40,191 nt of DNA from Pseudomonadota bacterium (GTDB taxonomy: Bacteria; Pseudomonadota; Gammaproteobacteria; Magnimaribacterales; D2472). The DNA lies in contig JAOOBR010000010.1 of NCBI GenBank assembly GCA_028404565.1, positions 1-40,191 on the forward strand, written 5' to 3'. Of the stretch, positions 1 through 7,425 are shown one piece after another. How positions within the stretch are numbered: position 1 is the stretch's first letter; every line of letters starts with the position of its first letter. A program made the position numbers and the translations under genes. Below the pieces are notes generated by a model, which saw only the letters and a list, made by a program, of their open reading frames with translations, was not told where the DNA came from and did not search any database.

Positions 1-1056
1 TTTATAATTATCAATTAGTCTTTCTGCTCCTAAGAGAAATGAGATCTGAGTTGCGCCAACTTGGCTAGATTCCTTAATAATCTCATATGCTTTAAGTTGC
101 CCATATTTCTTTCTGTCATTAATAATGCTTCCATCAACTTCGATCTTTATCGGTAGCTCCAACTCTGTGTCAATATCAATAAGATTTCTCTCAATAGCTC
201 CTGCAAGAGCTAATGGTTTAACGATTGATCCCGGCTCATAGCTTTCAAGAAAAGCTCTATTTTTTTTTATGCTTCTCATTGGATTATTTGGATTATAAGA
301 AGGATAACTAGCCAAGGCTAGAACCTCTTTAGCTGAATTATCTAAAATAATAACTGTCCCACCAGTACCATCATTATTTTTGATGGCTTCAACGAGATAC
401 TTGTATGCAATATATTGAATATTACTATCAATGGTGAGGTGTATATCTTTTGAGTTTTCACCAAATTCCAAGACTTCAAGCCTTTGTATTGTGCTTCTGG
501 AGCCATCTCTAAGGACTCTCTCTTTAAGAGGCTTTCCAGTTAAAATTGAGTTATAGCTTTTTTCTAGGCCTTCTAAGCCATATCCATCCCTTCCAGAGAA
601 ACCTACCAGCGGAGCCACCTGCTCTCCAAGAGGATAGTGACGTTTGTAAGTTTTCTCTAGCTCTAACCTATCTATTCTAAGAGACCTAATTTTTCGCATC
701 TCCTCAAAAGATAATGAGTTCTTTATTAAGGATTTTTTATTGAAGGGTTTATATTTTAAATCGCTGAGTTTAAGAGTATTTTTTATTTTTAAGAAATCAT
801 CTTCGCTAAGGCCGCTCAACGCAAATAAATCAAAACCTGTAATACTTATTGCAAGAGGAATTCCATTTTTATCATAAATAGACCCACGCTTGAATTTGAT
901 TACCCTTTCAGAAGTGTTTTGATTGTTACCTTTTTGAAGAAGAAAATTACCCTGCTCAACTTGAACATAGACCATTCTCGAAACAATTGCTGCAATTGAT
1001 AAGAAAAGAAATAAAAATATTAAAAATAATCTCCAATTTTTATAATAAATCTTCAT
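1..1056 (-). CDS. ftsI: Peptidoglycan transpeptidase FtsI (PBP3), C-terminal part outside window
   Basis: Septal peptidoglycan D,D-transpeptidase of the divisome. The open frame runs from an ATG at 1056 to the window edge (352 residues, no stop). The N-terminus has a short cytoplasmic stretch and one membrane helix (about residues 8-26), then the class B PBP pattern RGSIYDKNG at about 57-65. The acyl-serine motif is EPGSIVKP, with Ser277 and Lys280 as SxxK. The second motif reads SSQ (330-332) where the family normally has SxN. The KTG motif lies outside. The start overlaps the ftsL stop as ATGA, so the two are translationally coupled. Place in the dcw cluster supports the call. Confidence 0.95.
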   Translation of the reverse strand, partial: MKIYYKNWRLFLIFLFLFLSIAAIVSRMVYVQVEQGNFLLQKGNNQNTSERVIKFKRGSIYDKNGIPLAISITGFDLFALSGLSEDDFLKIKNTLKLSDLKYKPFNKKSLIKNSLSFEEMRKIRSLRIDRLELEKTYKRHYPLGEQVAPLVGFSGRDGYGLEGLEKSYNSILTGKPLKERVLRDGSRSTIQRLEVLEFGENSKDIHLTIDSNIQYIAYKYLVEAIKNNDGTGGTVIILDNSAKEVLALASYPSYNPNNPMRSIKKNRAFLESYEPGSIVKPLALAGAIERNLIDIDTELELPIKIEVDGSIINDRKKYGQLKAYEIIKESSQVGATQISFLLGAERLIDNYK

Positions 1057-1313
1057 TTAATCTTCCTTGGCCTGACCTTTATCATTCCAAGATCCTCTCT
1101 AGCTTTCTGCTCAATTCTAGCTGGAGAGTTAAGAAAGAATTCTTCTGTTAAGAGTTGATAATAAAGATTTTCCAATTCTTCATTTTGAGTAGTCAGTATT
1201 TCTTGTGACTTAAAACCTGATCTTATTTCCCATCTGACATCAACGACAATAAAAGATAAGTAAGTAATTATTACTAGCTGGAAAAATATAATTGGAAGAT
1301 AAAAATTCTTCAT
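1053..1313 (-). CDS. ftsL: Cell division protein FtsL
   Basis: A small bitopic divisome protein of 86 residues that normally joins FtsB and FtsQ to recruit and activate FtsW-FtsI. One membrane helix (about residues 5-24) follows a three- or four-residue cytoplasmic tail. The rest is a periplasmic helix of coiled-coil type rich in Q, N, E and L (about 38-60), ending in the typical pattern ARIEQKAREDLGM. The ATG overlaps the rsmH stop by one base (TAATG), and the stop overlaps the ftsI start (ATGA). FtsL sequences diverge strongly, so the call rests on size, topology, the C-terminal pattern and its place between rsmH and ftsI. Confidence 0.9.
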   Translation of the reverse strand: MKNFYLPIIFFQLVIITYLSFIVVDVRWEIRSGFKSQEILTTQNEELENLYYQLLTEEFFLNSPARIEQKAREDLGMIKVRPRKIK

Positions 1314-2209
1314 TACATCTTTTCAAAAACTCTCATAATCGCACTCCTTGACCTCTTGTTTCTTTGAAGTTCAGAAGCGCTCGGCTTAATTTTTTTAGCA
1401 ACTATTTTAAATTCTTTAATAACTTCATTATTCAGGGGAATTTCTTTTGGATAACTTATCTTTTTTGGAGCAAAAGATTGCTTAACTGATCTGTCTTCGT
1501 GTGAATGAAAAGAAATACAAACTATTCTTCCTCCAGTTTTCAGCAAATCCTTTGATTTATTTAGTCCTGCTTTGAGATTGTTTATCTCATCATTTAAATA
1601 AATTCTTAGAGCTTGAAAAGTTTGTGTTGCAGGATGTATTTTATTGGGTAGCCTAGTTTTTGATTTTTTTATTACTTCAGCCAAATCAATAGTATTTAAA
1701 ATCCTGCCGTCCTTATATGAATTAATAATAGCTTGTGAAATTTTTCTAGATTCTTTCTCATCACCATATTGATAAATAATGTTTGCTAGAGTTTCATGAT
1801 CAACAGTTTGAAGTAAATCTTCAAGTTTTTTAGTTTGCCTTTGGTCGATTCGCATATCGAGTGGTCCAGCCTCACTAAAACTAAAACCTCTTGATGGGTC
1901 ATCATAATGAGTAGAACAAAGCCCAAAATCAAATAATATGCCGTCAGCTTGTTTTGATTTATTTACTGAGTCTATATCTTCAAAGCCAGCATGTTTAACT
2001 GAAAAATTATTGTCTTTGAAGTTTTCTTTTGCAAATCTAACTGCTTCGATATCTTTATCTAATGCCACCAGTTCTCCATCTTTTGATATCGAATCTAGTA
2101 TCTTTCTGGAATGTCCGCCTCTACCAAAAGTTGCGTCAATATATTTACCTGAGGTATTAGTAATTAAAAAATCAATAGATTCTTCCAGCAATACTGGAGA
2201 ATGAAGCAT
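1313..2209 (-). CDS. rsmH: 16S rRNA m4C1402 methyltransferase RsmH
   Basis: SAM-dependent N4-methylation of C1402 in the P-site of 16S rRNA (formerly MraW). The 298 residues begin with the typical HSPVLLEESIDFL and contain the SAM-binding stretch YIDATFGRGGHSRKIL (about 24-39). Also present are DGILFDFGLCSTHYDD, RGFSFSEAGPLDMRID and, near the end, SFHSHEDRSVKQSF and SELQRNKRSRSA. It follows ftsZ by a few bases and overlaps ftsL. RsmI, the enzyme that 2'-O-methylates the same nucleotide, is also in this window (4240-5055). In most gammaproteobacteria rsmH directly follows mraZ; here ftsZ is inserted between them. Confidence 0.97.
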   Translation of the reverse strand: MLHSPVLLEESIDFLITNTSGKYIDATFGRGGHSRKILDSISKDGELVALDKDIEAVRFAKENFKDNNFSVKHAGFEDIDSVNKSKQADGILFDFGLCSTHYDDPSRGFSFSEAGPLDMRIDQRQTKKLEDLLQTVDHETLANIIYQYGDEKESRKISQAIINSYKDGRILNTIDLAEVIKKSKTRLPNKIHPATQTFQALRIYLNDEINNLKAGLNKSKDLLKTGGRIVCISFHSHEDRSVKQSFAPKKISYPKEIPLNNEVIKEFKIVAKKIKPSASELQRNKRSRSAIMRVFEKM

Positions 2210-2212
2210 CTT

Positions 2213-3334
2213 TTAGTCTACTTGCTTTCTCATAAAAGTTGGCACATCGAGGAAATCAATTGCCTCTGCAGACGATGCACCAACTTGTTGAACTTCTTTA
2301 TTTGTTAAATCTTTATCTAATCCAACCGGTGAGAGCTTAATAGATGCCCTAGGTTTATTATCAATGGCAAGCTTTGGAGATTTTTGATTAACTCCTGTTG
2401 CAACTATGGTAACCATCAGTTCATCTTTGAGAGATGGATCAATTACAAGCCCATAGATACAGGTTGCATCATCAGCAGTAAACTCCTCAACGACATCACT
2501 AACCTCAGTAAAGTCTCCCATTGTTGGATCTTTTGCAGAAATATTTACCAGAACTCCTCTTGCATCCTTTAGACTTATGTCTTCTAGAAGTTCACTTCCA
2601 ACAGCTAATTCTGCTGCATCTCTTCCACGGTCTTTTGTGTTAGATCTCCCAGTACCCATCATTGCAATGCCTTTTTCAGACATTACTGTTTTTACATCAG
2701 CATAATCAACGTTTATGAGACCTGGTTTCATAATAATATCTGAAATTCCTTGGACAGCTCCCTTTAAAACATCATCTGCTTGTGCAAAAGCTTCAGGAAT
2801 AGGTGTATTTGCTCCAAGAACGTCGATTAATTTCTGATTTGGTATTGTTATTAGGCTATCAACTTCTTCAACAAGAGCTGCTAGGCCTTTTTCAGCTGAG
2901 CTCATTCTTGGCTTACCTTCAAACTTAAATGGTTTTGTAACAACTGCAACTGTTAAAGCTCCGAGTTCTTTAGCGATTGATGCTATTACCGGTGCAGCTC
3001 CGGTTCCAGTTCCTCCACCCATACCTGCAGTTATGAAGATCATATCTGAGCCATGAAGTAGTTGCTCAATTGCCTCTCTATCTCTTTCAGCTGCTTGTCT
3101 TCCAACTTCAGGATTTGCTCCAGCGCCGAGGCCTTTAGTCATACCGCCTCCAAGCTTTAAAATAGTGGCGCCCTTAGCATTTTCTAAGGCCTGTGAATCT
3201 GTATTAGCGCATATAAATTCTACACCTTGGATTTTGTGATTCATCATGTGGATCACAGCATTGCCTCCGGCACCACCCACCCCAATAACTTTTATTTTTG
3301 CTTGATCATTATCATTTACAACTTCCCAATTCAT
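2213..3334 (-). CDS. ftsZ: Cell division GTPase FtsZ
   Basis: Tubulin-like GTPase that forms the Z ring. The 373 residues contain the N-terminal nucleotide loop GVGGAGGNAV (about 18-27), the tubulin signature GGGTGTG (106-112) and the T7 catalytic loop NVDYADVKTVM (208-218). A linker follows from about 320. The conserved C-terminal tail DVPTFMRKQ (about 363-371) resembles the FtsA/ZipA-binding peptide. A strong Shine-Dalgarno, GGGGAG, lies just before the ATG, which is 10 bp after mraZ. Its position between mraZ and rsmH is unusual: in gammaproteobacteria ftsZ is normally at the far end of the cluster after ftsQ-ftsA. The protein itself looks complete and ordinary. Confidence 0.98.
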   Translation of the reverse strand: MNWEVVNDNDQAKIKVIGVGGAGGNAVIHMMNHKIQGVEFICANTDSQALENAKGATILKLGGGMTKGLGAGANPEVGRQAAERDREAIEQLLHGSDMIFITAGMGGGTGTGAAPVIASIAKELGALTVAVVTKPFKFEGKPRMSSAEKGLAALVEEVDSLITIPNQKLIDVLGANTPIPEAFAQADDVLKGAVQGISDIIMKPGLINVDYADVKTVMSEKGIAMMGTGRSNTKDRGRDAAELAVGSELLEDISLKDARGVLVNISAKDPTMGDFTEVSDVVEEFTADDATCIYGLVIDPSLKDELMVTIVATGVNQKSPKLAIDNKPRASIKLSPVGLDKDLTNKEVQQVGASSAEAIDFLDVPTFMRKQVD

Positions 3335-3344
3335 TTCAACTCCC

Positions 3345-3812
3345 CTAAAAACTCATATCCTTTATAGATTCTGGAAGAACAATATCTAGGATCTCTGTTG
3401 CAAGACTTCCTCCAGTCTGTCTTTGCTCCCAATTTTCTTGATTCCAAATTTCAAACTTATTACCCATTCCAATTAAGCATATTCTATTTGCATCTTCTAT
3501 TTGTGCGTATTTTTTCAAATCAGCAGAAATTAAAACCTGCATTCTGCCGTTAGGTTCAAAATCACAAACACTTGCATTACCCAGAATTGTCCATTGAAGA
3601 TTTCTGACTATAGGATCTAGGCCTTGTAAAGAAGAAAGTTTTCTGGATATTTGATCCCATTCAGTCCCTAAGTAAACCTTTAGTGCAGGATATTGAGGAT
3701 CTTTCGTAATAACTATTTGATTTTCATTTGAATTGATAAAGGCATCTCTGTATTTAGCAGGGAAGGAAAATCTGCTTTTTTTATCAATAGAAATGTTATT
3801 AAAGCCGAACAT
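3345..3812 (-). CDS. mraZ: Transcriptional regulator MraZ
   Basis: AbrB-like double-psi-barrel DNA-binding protein that controls the dcw cluster by binding upstream of its own gene. The 155 residues carry two SpoVT/AbrB-type repeats, the first containing IDKKSRFSFPAKYRDAF (about 9-25) and the second, about 85-100, containing CDFEPNGRMQVLISADLK. The ATG at 3812 gives the expected short N-terminus (MFGFNNISID). There is no Shine-Dalgarno, and a TATAAT box lies only 8 bases upstream, which suggests a leaderless or nearly leaderless message. Four AAAGTG-type boxes precede it (3838-3874). Confidence 0.95.
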   Translation of the reverse strand: MFGFNNISIDKKSRFSFPAKYRDAFINSNENQIVITKDPQYPALKVYLGTEWDQISRKLSSLQGLDPIVRNLQWTILGNASVCDFEPNGRMQVLISADLKKYAQIEDANRICLIGMGNKFEIWNQENWEQRQTGGSLATEILDIVLPESIKDMSF

Positions 3813-3820
3813 CAGTACAT

Positions 3821-3826
3821 ATTATA
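3821..3826 (-). promoter_or_regulatory. Candidate -10 box of the mraZ promoter
   Basis: On the minus strand the sequence is a perfect TATAAT ending 8 bases before the mraZ ATG at 3812. This puts the transcription start at or within about two bases of the ATG. No good -35 is present at 16-18 bp; the nearest TTGTAA is only 14 bp away and overlaps the AAAGTG boxes. This would suit an activator- or repressor-dependent promoter. The call is by motif only. Confidence 0.5.
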
Positions 3827-3837
3827 AAGAATTTACG

Positions 3838-3874
3838 CACTTTACAATACTTTTAACGCACTTTATAACACTTT
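3838..3874 (-). promoter_or_regulatory. Four AAAGTG-type direct repeats, candidate MraZ operator
   Basis: Reading the minus strand toward mraZ, the hexamers AAAGTG, AAAGTG, AAAGTA and AAAGTG occur at 3869-3874, 3859-3864, 3848-3853 and 3838-3843. Their periods are 10, 11 and 10 bases, about one helical turn each. From memory, MraZ is known to bind tandem short repeats with a 10-bp period: TGGGN with 5-bp spacers in E. coli, and AAAGTG(T/G)N3 repeats in Mollicutes. The boxes lie directly upstream of the mraZ -10 box, as expected for autoregulation. Confidence 0.6.
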
Positions 3875-3887
3875 TTTATCAAGCAAT

Positions 3888-4209
3888 GAGTTGGTCTATA
3901 AGCCGGATTCTGTTCAAGATGATCATCTATCTCGATATTATGTTGCCATAATATTCTAGCGACCTACCCGAGCTCAGAATGAGCATTCCTATTGAGCTCC
4001 TATTTGGTCTTGCTTCAAGCGGGGTTTGCACTGCCATAGAATGTTACCATCCACGCGGTGAGCTCTTACCTCACCTTTTCACCCTTACCCTAAGGCGGTA
4101 TATTTTCTGCTGCACTTTCCGTAGACTCACGTCCCCCAGGAGTTACCTGGCGCCTTGCTCATGAAGTCCGGACTTTCCTCTGGATTACCAGCGATCATCC
4201 GACCAACTC
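3888..4209 (-). ncRNA. rnpB: RNase P RNA (bacterial type A)
   Basis: Catalytic RNA of ribonuclease P, which trims tRNA 5' ends. On the minus strand the ends GAGTTGGTC (4209-4201) and GACCAACTC (3896-3888) pair perfectly as helix P1. Universal conserved pieces are visible: GAGGAAAGTCCGGAC near the 5' end, GGCGCCAGGTAACTCCTGGG, the central GGTAAGGGTGAAA, the GTGCAAACCC region, and GAACAGAATCCGGCTTA at the 3' end. The length of about 322 nt is slightly short for type A but plausible. Ends were set from P1 and the promoter spacing. No T-rich intrinsic terminator follows; mraZ regulatory boxes begin 14 bases downstream. The open frame seen in antisense here is a shadow. Confidence 0.96.
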
Positions 4210-4215
4210 GGTTAC

Positions 4216-4243
4216 ATTTTATTTAAAAAAACTTTTTCTTCAA
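4216..4243 (-). promoter_or_regulatory. Candidate sigma70 promoter of rnpB
   Basis: Minus strand: TTGAAG (4243-4238), 16-bp spacer, TAAAAT (4221-4216). The predicted start falls at G4209, exactly the 5' base of helix P1. The -35 element overlaps the stop-codon end of rsmI. Confidence 0.65.
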
Positions 4244-5055
4244 CTTTTTTTAGTTAGCCACTTATAAAGATCCCTTTTATTTTGCTGAGTAATAGAGCTT
4301 AAAAGCTTTGCGGCTTCGCTTGGAGACATTTTGCTCAATATAAGATCTTTAATTTCATTATCTAGGTCTATTGATGGTTCTATTAAATCTTTATCTCCCT
4401 CAATAACTAAGCATATCTCTCCTTTAATATCTCTTGATGATACCTTCGAAAGAATCTCAGAGATTGATCCTCTAATTACTTCTTCATGTTTTTTTGTCAT
4501 TTCTCTGCAAATAACAGCTCGTCTATGTGATGGATAAATCTTCTGCATCACTGATAGCGTCTTGACTAATCTTTTTGGTGATTCAAAAAAAATTAATGTT
4601 GCATCATTTTTTATATTATTTTCAAAAACTTTTTTTCTTTCAGAGTCTTTTCTAGGTAAAAACCCTAAAAACATAAATTTATTAATGGGAAATCCAGATA
4701 ATAGTAAAGAGTTTATTACCGAAGAAGGTCCAGGAATTACTGAGTAATCAATATTTTCTCTAATGCACTCATTAACCAATATGTATCCTGGATCAGATAC
4801 CAAGGGAGCACCAGCATCTGAAATTAATGATATCGTTTTTCCTGCCCTAGCATCTTTAATTATACTTTTTGTCTTACTTCTCTCGTTGTGGTCATTAAAA
4901 GAAAAACTTTTTTTATCAATTTTATACCTATCAAAAATTTTTTGAGCTTTGCGAGTATCCTCTGCATATATAATGTCACTGCTATTAAGTATTTCTATTG
5001 ACCTTAAAGAAATATCATTTAAATTACCTATTGGAGTACAAATTAAATAAATCAT
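4240..5055 (-). CDS. rsmI: 16S rRNA 2'-O-methyltransferase RsmI
   Basis: SAM-dependent 2'-O-methylation of C1402 of 16S rRNA (formerly YraL). The 271 residues show the tetrapyrrole-methylase fold signatures: N-terminal YLICTPIGNLNDIS, AEDTRKAQKI (about 31-40), ISLISDAGAPLVSDPGY (about 75-91) and VIPGPSSVINSLLLSGFP. The middle has FLGFLPRK and FFESPKRL. The start is fixed by the family pattern. Its ATG at 5055 faces the lpoA-like start at 5058, with two bases between the start codons, so its promoter must lie inside the neighbouring coding sequence. The rsmI/lpoA divergence is the same arrangement as in E. coli (yraL/yraM). Confidence 0.96.
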   Translation of the reverse strand: MIYLICTPIGNLNDISLRSIEILNSSDIIYAEDTRKAQKIFDRYKIDKKSFSFNDHNERSKTKSIIKDARAGKTISLISDAGAPLVSDPGYILVNECIRENIDYSVIPGPSSVINSLLLSGFPINKFMFLGFLPRKDSERKKVFENNIKNDATLIFFESPKRLVKTLSVMQKIYPSHRRAVICREMTKKHEEVIRGSISEILSKVSSRDIKGEICLVIEGDKDLIEPSIDLDNEIKDLILSKMSPSEAAKLLSSITQQNKRDLYKWLTKKS

Positions 5056-5057
5056 AA

Positions 5058-6023
5058 GTGAAAACTGTAAATTTCAACAATCTACTCATTATAAGCTTTA
5101 TTTGCTTTTTTTTTCTTGGTTGCTCTTCAACACAATTAGTTGATATTTCAAAGGATGAACAGCTTAATGATCTGCTTGATAATATTGGACAAGTAGAATT
5201 AAGAATTAATGCTAATGAAGAAGTTAAGCAGCTTATTATTAAATCAATAGTTTCTCTAGATTCTGATATAAAAATAAATTTTGTCGATAGTATTGATAAT
5301 GGAGTCCTTCCAATATCAAACAATTTTCTTAATCAAGAGTTCGCTTATTTTTGTAAGCCCGCAAATGTATATCTTGAGGAAGTCACAGAGCAATACTTGT
5401 TTGATTTTCAAAAAAACGATGAGGTTTTTATTTTTTTTAGTGAAAGATTTAAATCCCAAGCAGAGACAATTAAAAATAATTACCCTGGTGTAAGAATCTT
5501 TAAACTAGAGGGTAATTATGATGATCTTGTTAAGAGAGTATTTGAATTGTCAGGAAGTAATAATAGAGGAGATTTAATAAACAGATTAGTTCAAGAGGAA
5601 GATATAGGTTTTGTGCCAAGGCCTAGAGAGGATTTTGAAAAGATCTATATTATTGCCGACTATGATCAATCTAAAAACTTTATTCCTTCATTAAGGTTTA
5701 ACTACATCTTTGGTAAAGAAATTTATGTTTCTTCGCAGTCGGTAACAAGAATTGAAGATAGAAAAAAATTATTAGACTTTTCTGAAGTTATTCTCGCAGT
5801 TCCTAACTCATTTTTGAAAGAAAATGAGTCATTAAATCTTGATGAACTCTCAAAGTTATCATTTTTGCAGGATTTAATACTTATTTCTGCAATCAAAAAA
5901 AATAATGGTAATTCTCAAATAATTGCTGGCCAGTTTGCAAATATTCGCTTCTCACAAAATACTTGCTCTGATATGCAAACGAATCTTGTTAAGATTGATA
6001 ATCTAGGATTTAGTCAGCTCTGA
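5058..6023 (+). CDS. lpoA: Short LpoA-like lipoprotein (penicillin-binding protein activator)
   Basis: Probable outer-membrane lipoprotein that activates a class A PBP. It starts with GTG. A lipoprotein signal of about 21 residues ends in the lipobox FLGC, with Cys22 as the lipidation site. Residues from about 190 match the LpoA C-terminal periplasmic-binding-like domain in pattern: RPREDFEKIYIIAD, then SLRFNYIFGKEIYVSSQS. At 321 residues it is about half of E. coli LpoA (around 680), apparently lacking the N-terminal TPR-like domain. Position beside divergent rsmI supports the assignment. It ends in a 14-bp convergent overlap with sspA. The family call is fairly firm; function in PBP activation is inferred. 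Confidence 0.8.
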   Translation: MKTVNFNNLLIISFICFFFLGCSSTQLVDISKDEQLNDLLDNIGQVELRINANEEVKQLIIKSIVSLDSDIKINFVDSIDNGVLPISNNFLNQEFAYFCKPANVYLEEVTEQYLFDFQKNDEVFIFFSERFKSQAETIKNNYPGVRIFKLEGNYDDLVKRVFELSGSNNRGDLINRLVQEEDIGFVPRPREDFEKIYIIADYDQSKNFIPSLRFNYIFGKEIYVSSQSVTRIEDRKKLLDFSEVILAVPNSFLKENESLNLDELSKLSFLQDLILISAIKKNNGNSQIIAGQFANIRFSQNTCSDMQTNLVKIDNLGFSQL

Positions 6024-6621
6024 GATCTTTTTCGATTGTTGTCAAACTATCAATAAAACCAGGCCTCTCAAAAATTTTGTTTTGGTAATCTAGGAGAGGT
6101 TTGAGTTGTTTATTATATGGAAGATTTATACCCATGGATGTTAATCTCCACATAATTGGTGCTAGGTAACAATCAACAAGAGTGAAATCTTCATTCATAA
6201 AAAATGGAAATTCTTTGAAAATTGGTGAAATCGTCGCAAGCTCTTGAATCAGTTCTTCTTTGGTCTTTTTCTCTTTTGGTTTTGTAAGCTTTCCTGAAAT
6301 TATTGAATCTACTAAGGGGCACCACTCTCTATCTATTCTAAGCATTAACTCTCGGCAGTTAGCTCTTGCAACCGGGTAGACTGGTAATAATGGAGGATGT
6401 GGAAATCTCTCATCGAGATATTCCATCATTACTGATGTATCGTAAAGAGCTAAATCTCTATCAACCAGAATTGGTAATTTATGGTAAGGACTGACAGAAA
6501 GAATATCATCCGGAGCTTCTTCAATATCGAATTCTCTTATTTCGCATGCTATATCTTTCTCAGCTAAAACTATTCTTACTCTGTGGCTATAGTGATTATC
6601 TCGCTCTGAATATAAAATCAT
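6010..6621 (-). CDS. sspA: Stringent starvation protein A (SspA)
   Basis: RNA-polymerase-associated protein with a glutathione-S-transferase fold, involved in stationary-phase and stress expression in gammaproteobacteria. The 203 residues begin MILYSERDNHYSHRVRIVLAEK, a thioredoxin-like domain to about residue 80 that contains SPYHKLPILVDRDLALYDTSVMMEYLDERFPHP in pieces typical of SspA. An all-helical C-terminal domain follows. A good Shine-Dalgarno, TAGGAGA, precedes the ATG. The usual partner sspB does not follow; the convergent lpoA-like gene does. Downstream of petC as in Pseudomonas-type synteny. Confidence 0.95.
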   Translation of the reverse strand: MILYSERDNHYSHRVRIVLAEKDIACEIREFDIEEAPDDILSVSPYHKLPILVDRDLALYDTSVMMEYLDERFPHPPLLPVYPVARANCRELMLRIDREWCPLVDSIISGKLTKPKEKKTKEELIQELATISPIFKEFPFFMNEDFTLVDCYLAPIMWRLTSMGINLPYNKQLKPLLDYQNKIFERPGFIDSLTTIEKDLRAD

Positions 6622-6633
6622 GTTGAACTTCTC

Positions 6634-7425
6634 CTAGTGATAGTCTTTTTGATATTCTCTGTAGAGAAGCGCAGAAAGAAATGTAAATATAATAAAGAAT
6701 ATTATCGCATATACTCCCATTCTTTCCCTTTCCGCCCTGCTTGGTTCACCTACATATGTCAAAAAATTTGTGAGATCATATATAAATTCATCAAACTCTT
6801 CAACATTTAATAATCCTGAACCATCTTGATGCTTAAGGTATCCACATTTTTCTTTAGTGATAGTGTTTCCAAATTCATCTCTCTTTTCTCCACCATTCTT
6901 CGCTAAAACAGGTATCTCTTTACAACCAAGTTTTTGATTGCCTTGAATTGGTGCCAAGATATTAGGCATATTTACCCCTGGATAAACAAGATTATTAGAT
7001 CCATAAGTTGTTGAAGAATCATCATAAAAAGCTCTCAAATAAGTGTAAACCCAACTTGAAGTTCTTTTTCTTGCAACTAAAGTTAAATCAGGAGGAGCAT
7101 TATCAATTTCTAATTCATGAATAGGGGCAACCATCAAATCAAATGGACCGGCATCTTGATCTGGAACAAGATATTCAAAAAAAATGTCTTCGGGTATTTG
7201 AAGGTCATTAGCAACCCTTCCCCATCGAGAATATTTTAGTGAATGGCAGCTATAGCAGTATTTCATAAAGGTTCCTACACCCCTTTGTAGCGAAGCCATA
7301 TTATTTAAATCTGGCTTAAACTGATCACAATCTCCATAGTCTTTGCATGGACCTCCTTCAGCTGAATTTAAGGAAGGAGCAAGCGAGAAAGATAAAAAAC
7401 TTATAATTAATATTGATTTAATCAC
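6634..7425 (-). CDS. petC: Cytochrome c1 of the bc1 complex
   Basis: Heme c subunit of ubiquinol-cytochrome c oxidoreductase, passing electrons from the Rieske protein to a soluble or membrane cytochrome c. The 263 residues have a signal peptide (about 1-22), the heme attachment site CYSCH (57-61) and a C-terminal membrane anchor (about 240-256) before a positively charged tail. Two further cysteines (27 and 33) flank a short loop and could pair. The GTG start overlaps the petB stop as GTGA, indicating coupled translation. Third gene of petA-petB-petC. Confidence 0.96.
   Translation of the reverse strand: MIKSILIISFLSFSLAPSLNSAEGGPCKDYGDCDQFKPDLNNMASLQRGVGTFMKYCYSCHSLKYSRWGRVANDLQIPEDIFFEYLVPDQDAGPFDLMVAPIHELEIDNAPPDLTLVARKRTSSWVYTYLRAFYDDSSTTYGSNNLVYPGVNMPNILAPIQGNQKLGCKEIPVLAKNGGEKRDEFGNTITKEKCGYLKHQDGSGLLNVEEFDEFIYDLTNFLTYVGEPSRAERERMGVYAIIFFIIFTFLSALLYREYQKDYH

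Noticed and set aside
3979..4164. 61-residue plus-strand open frame
   Set aside because: It is antisense within the RNase P RNA, which explains the sequence fully.
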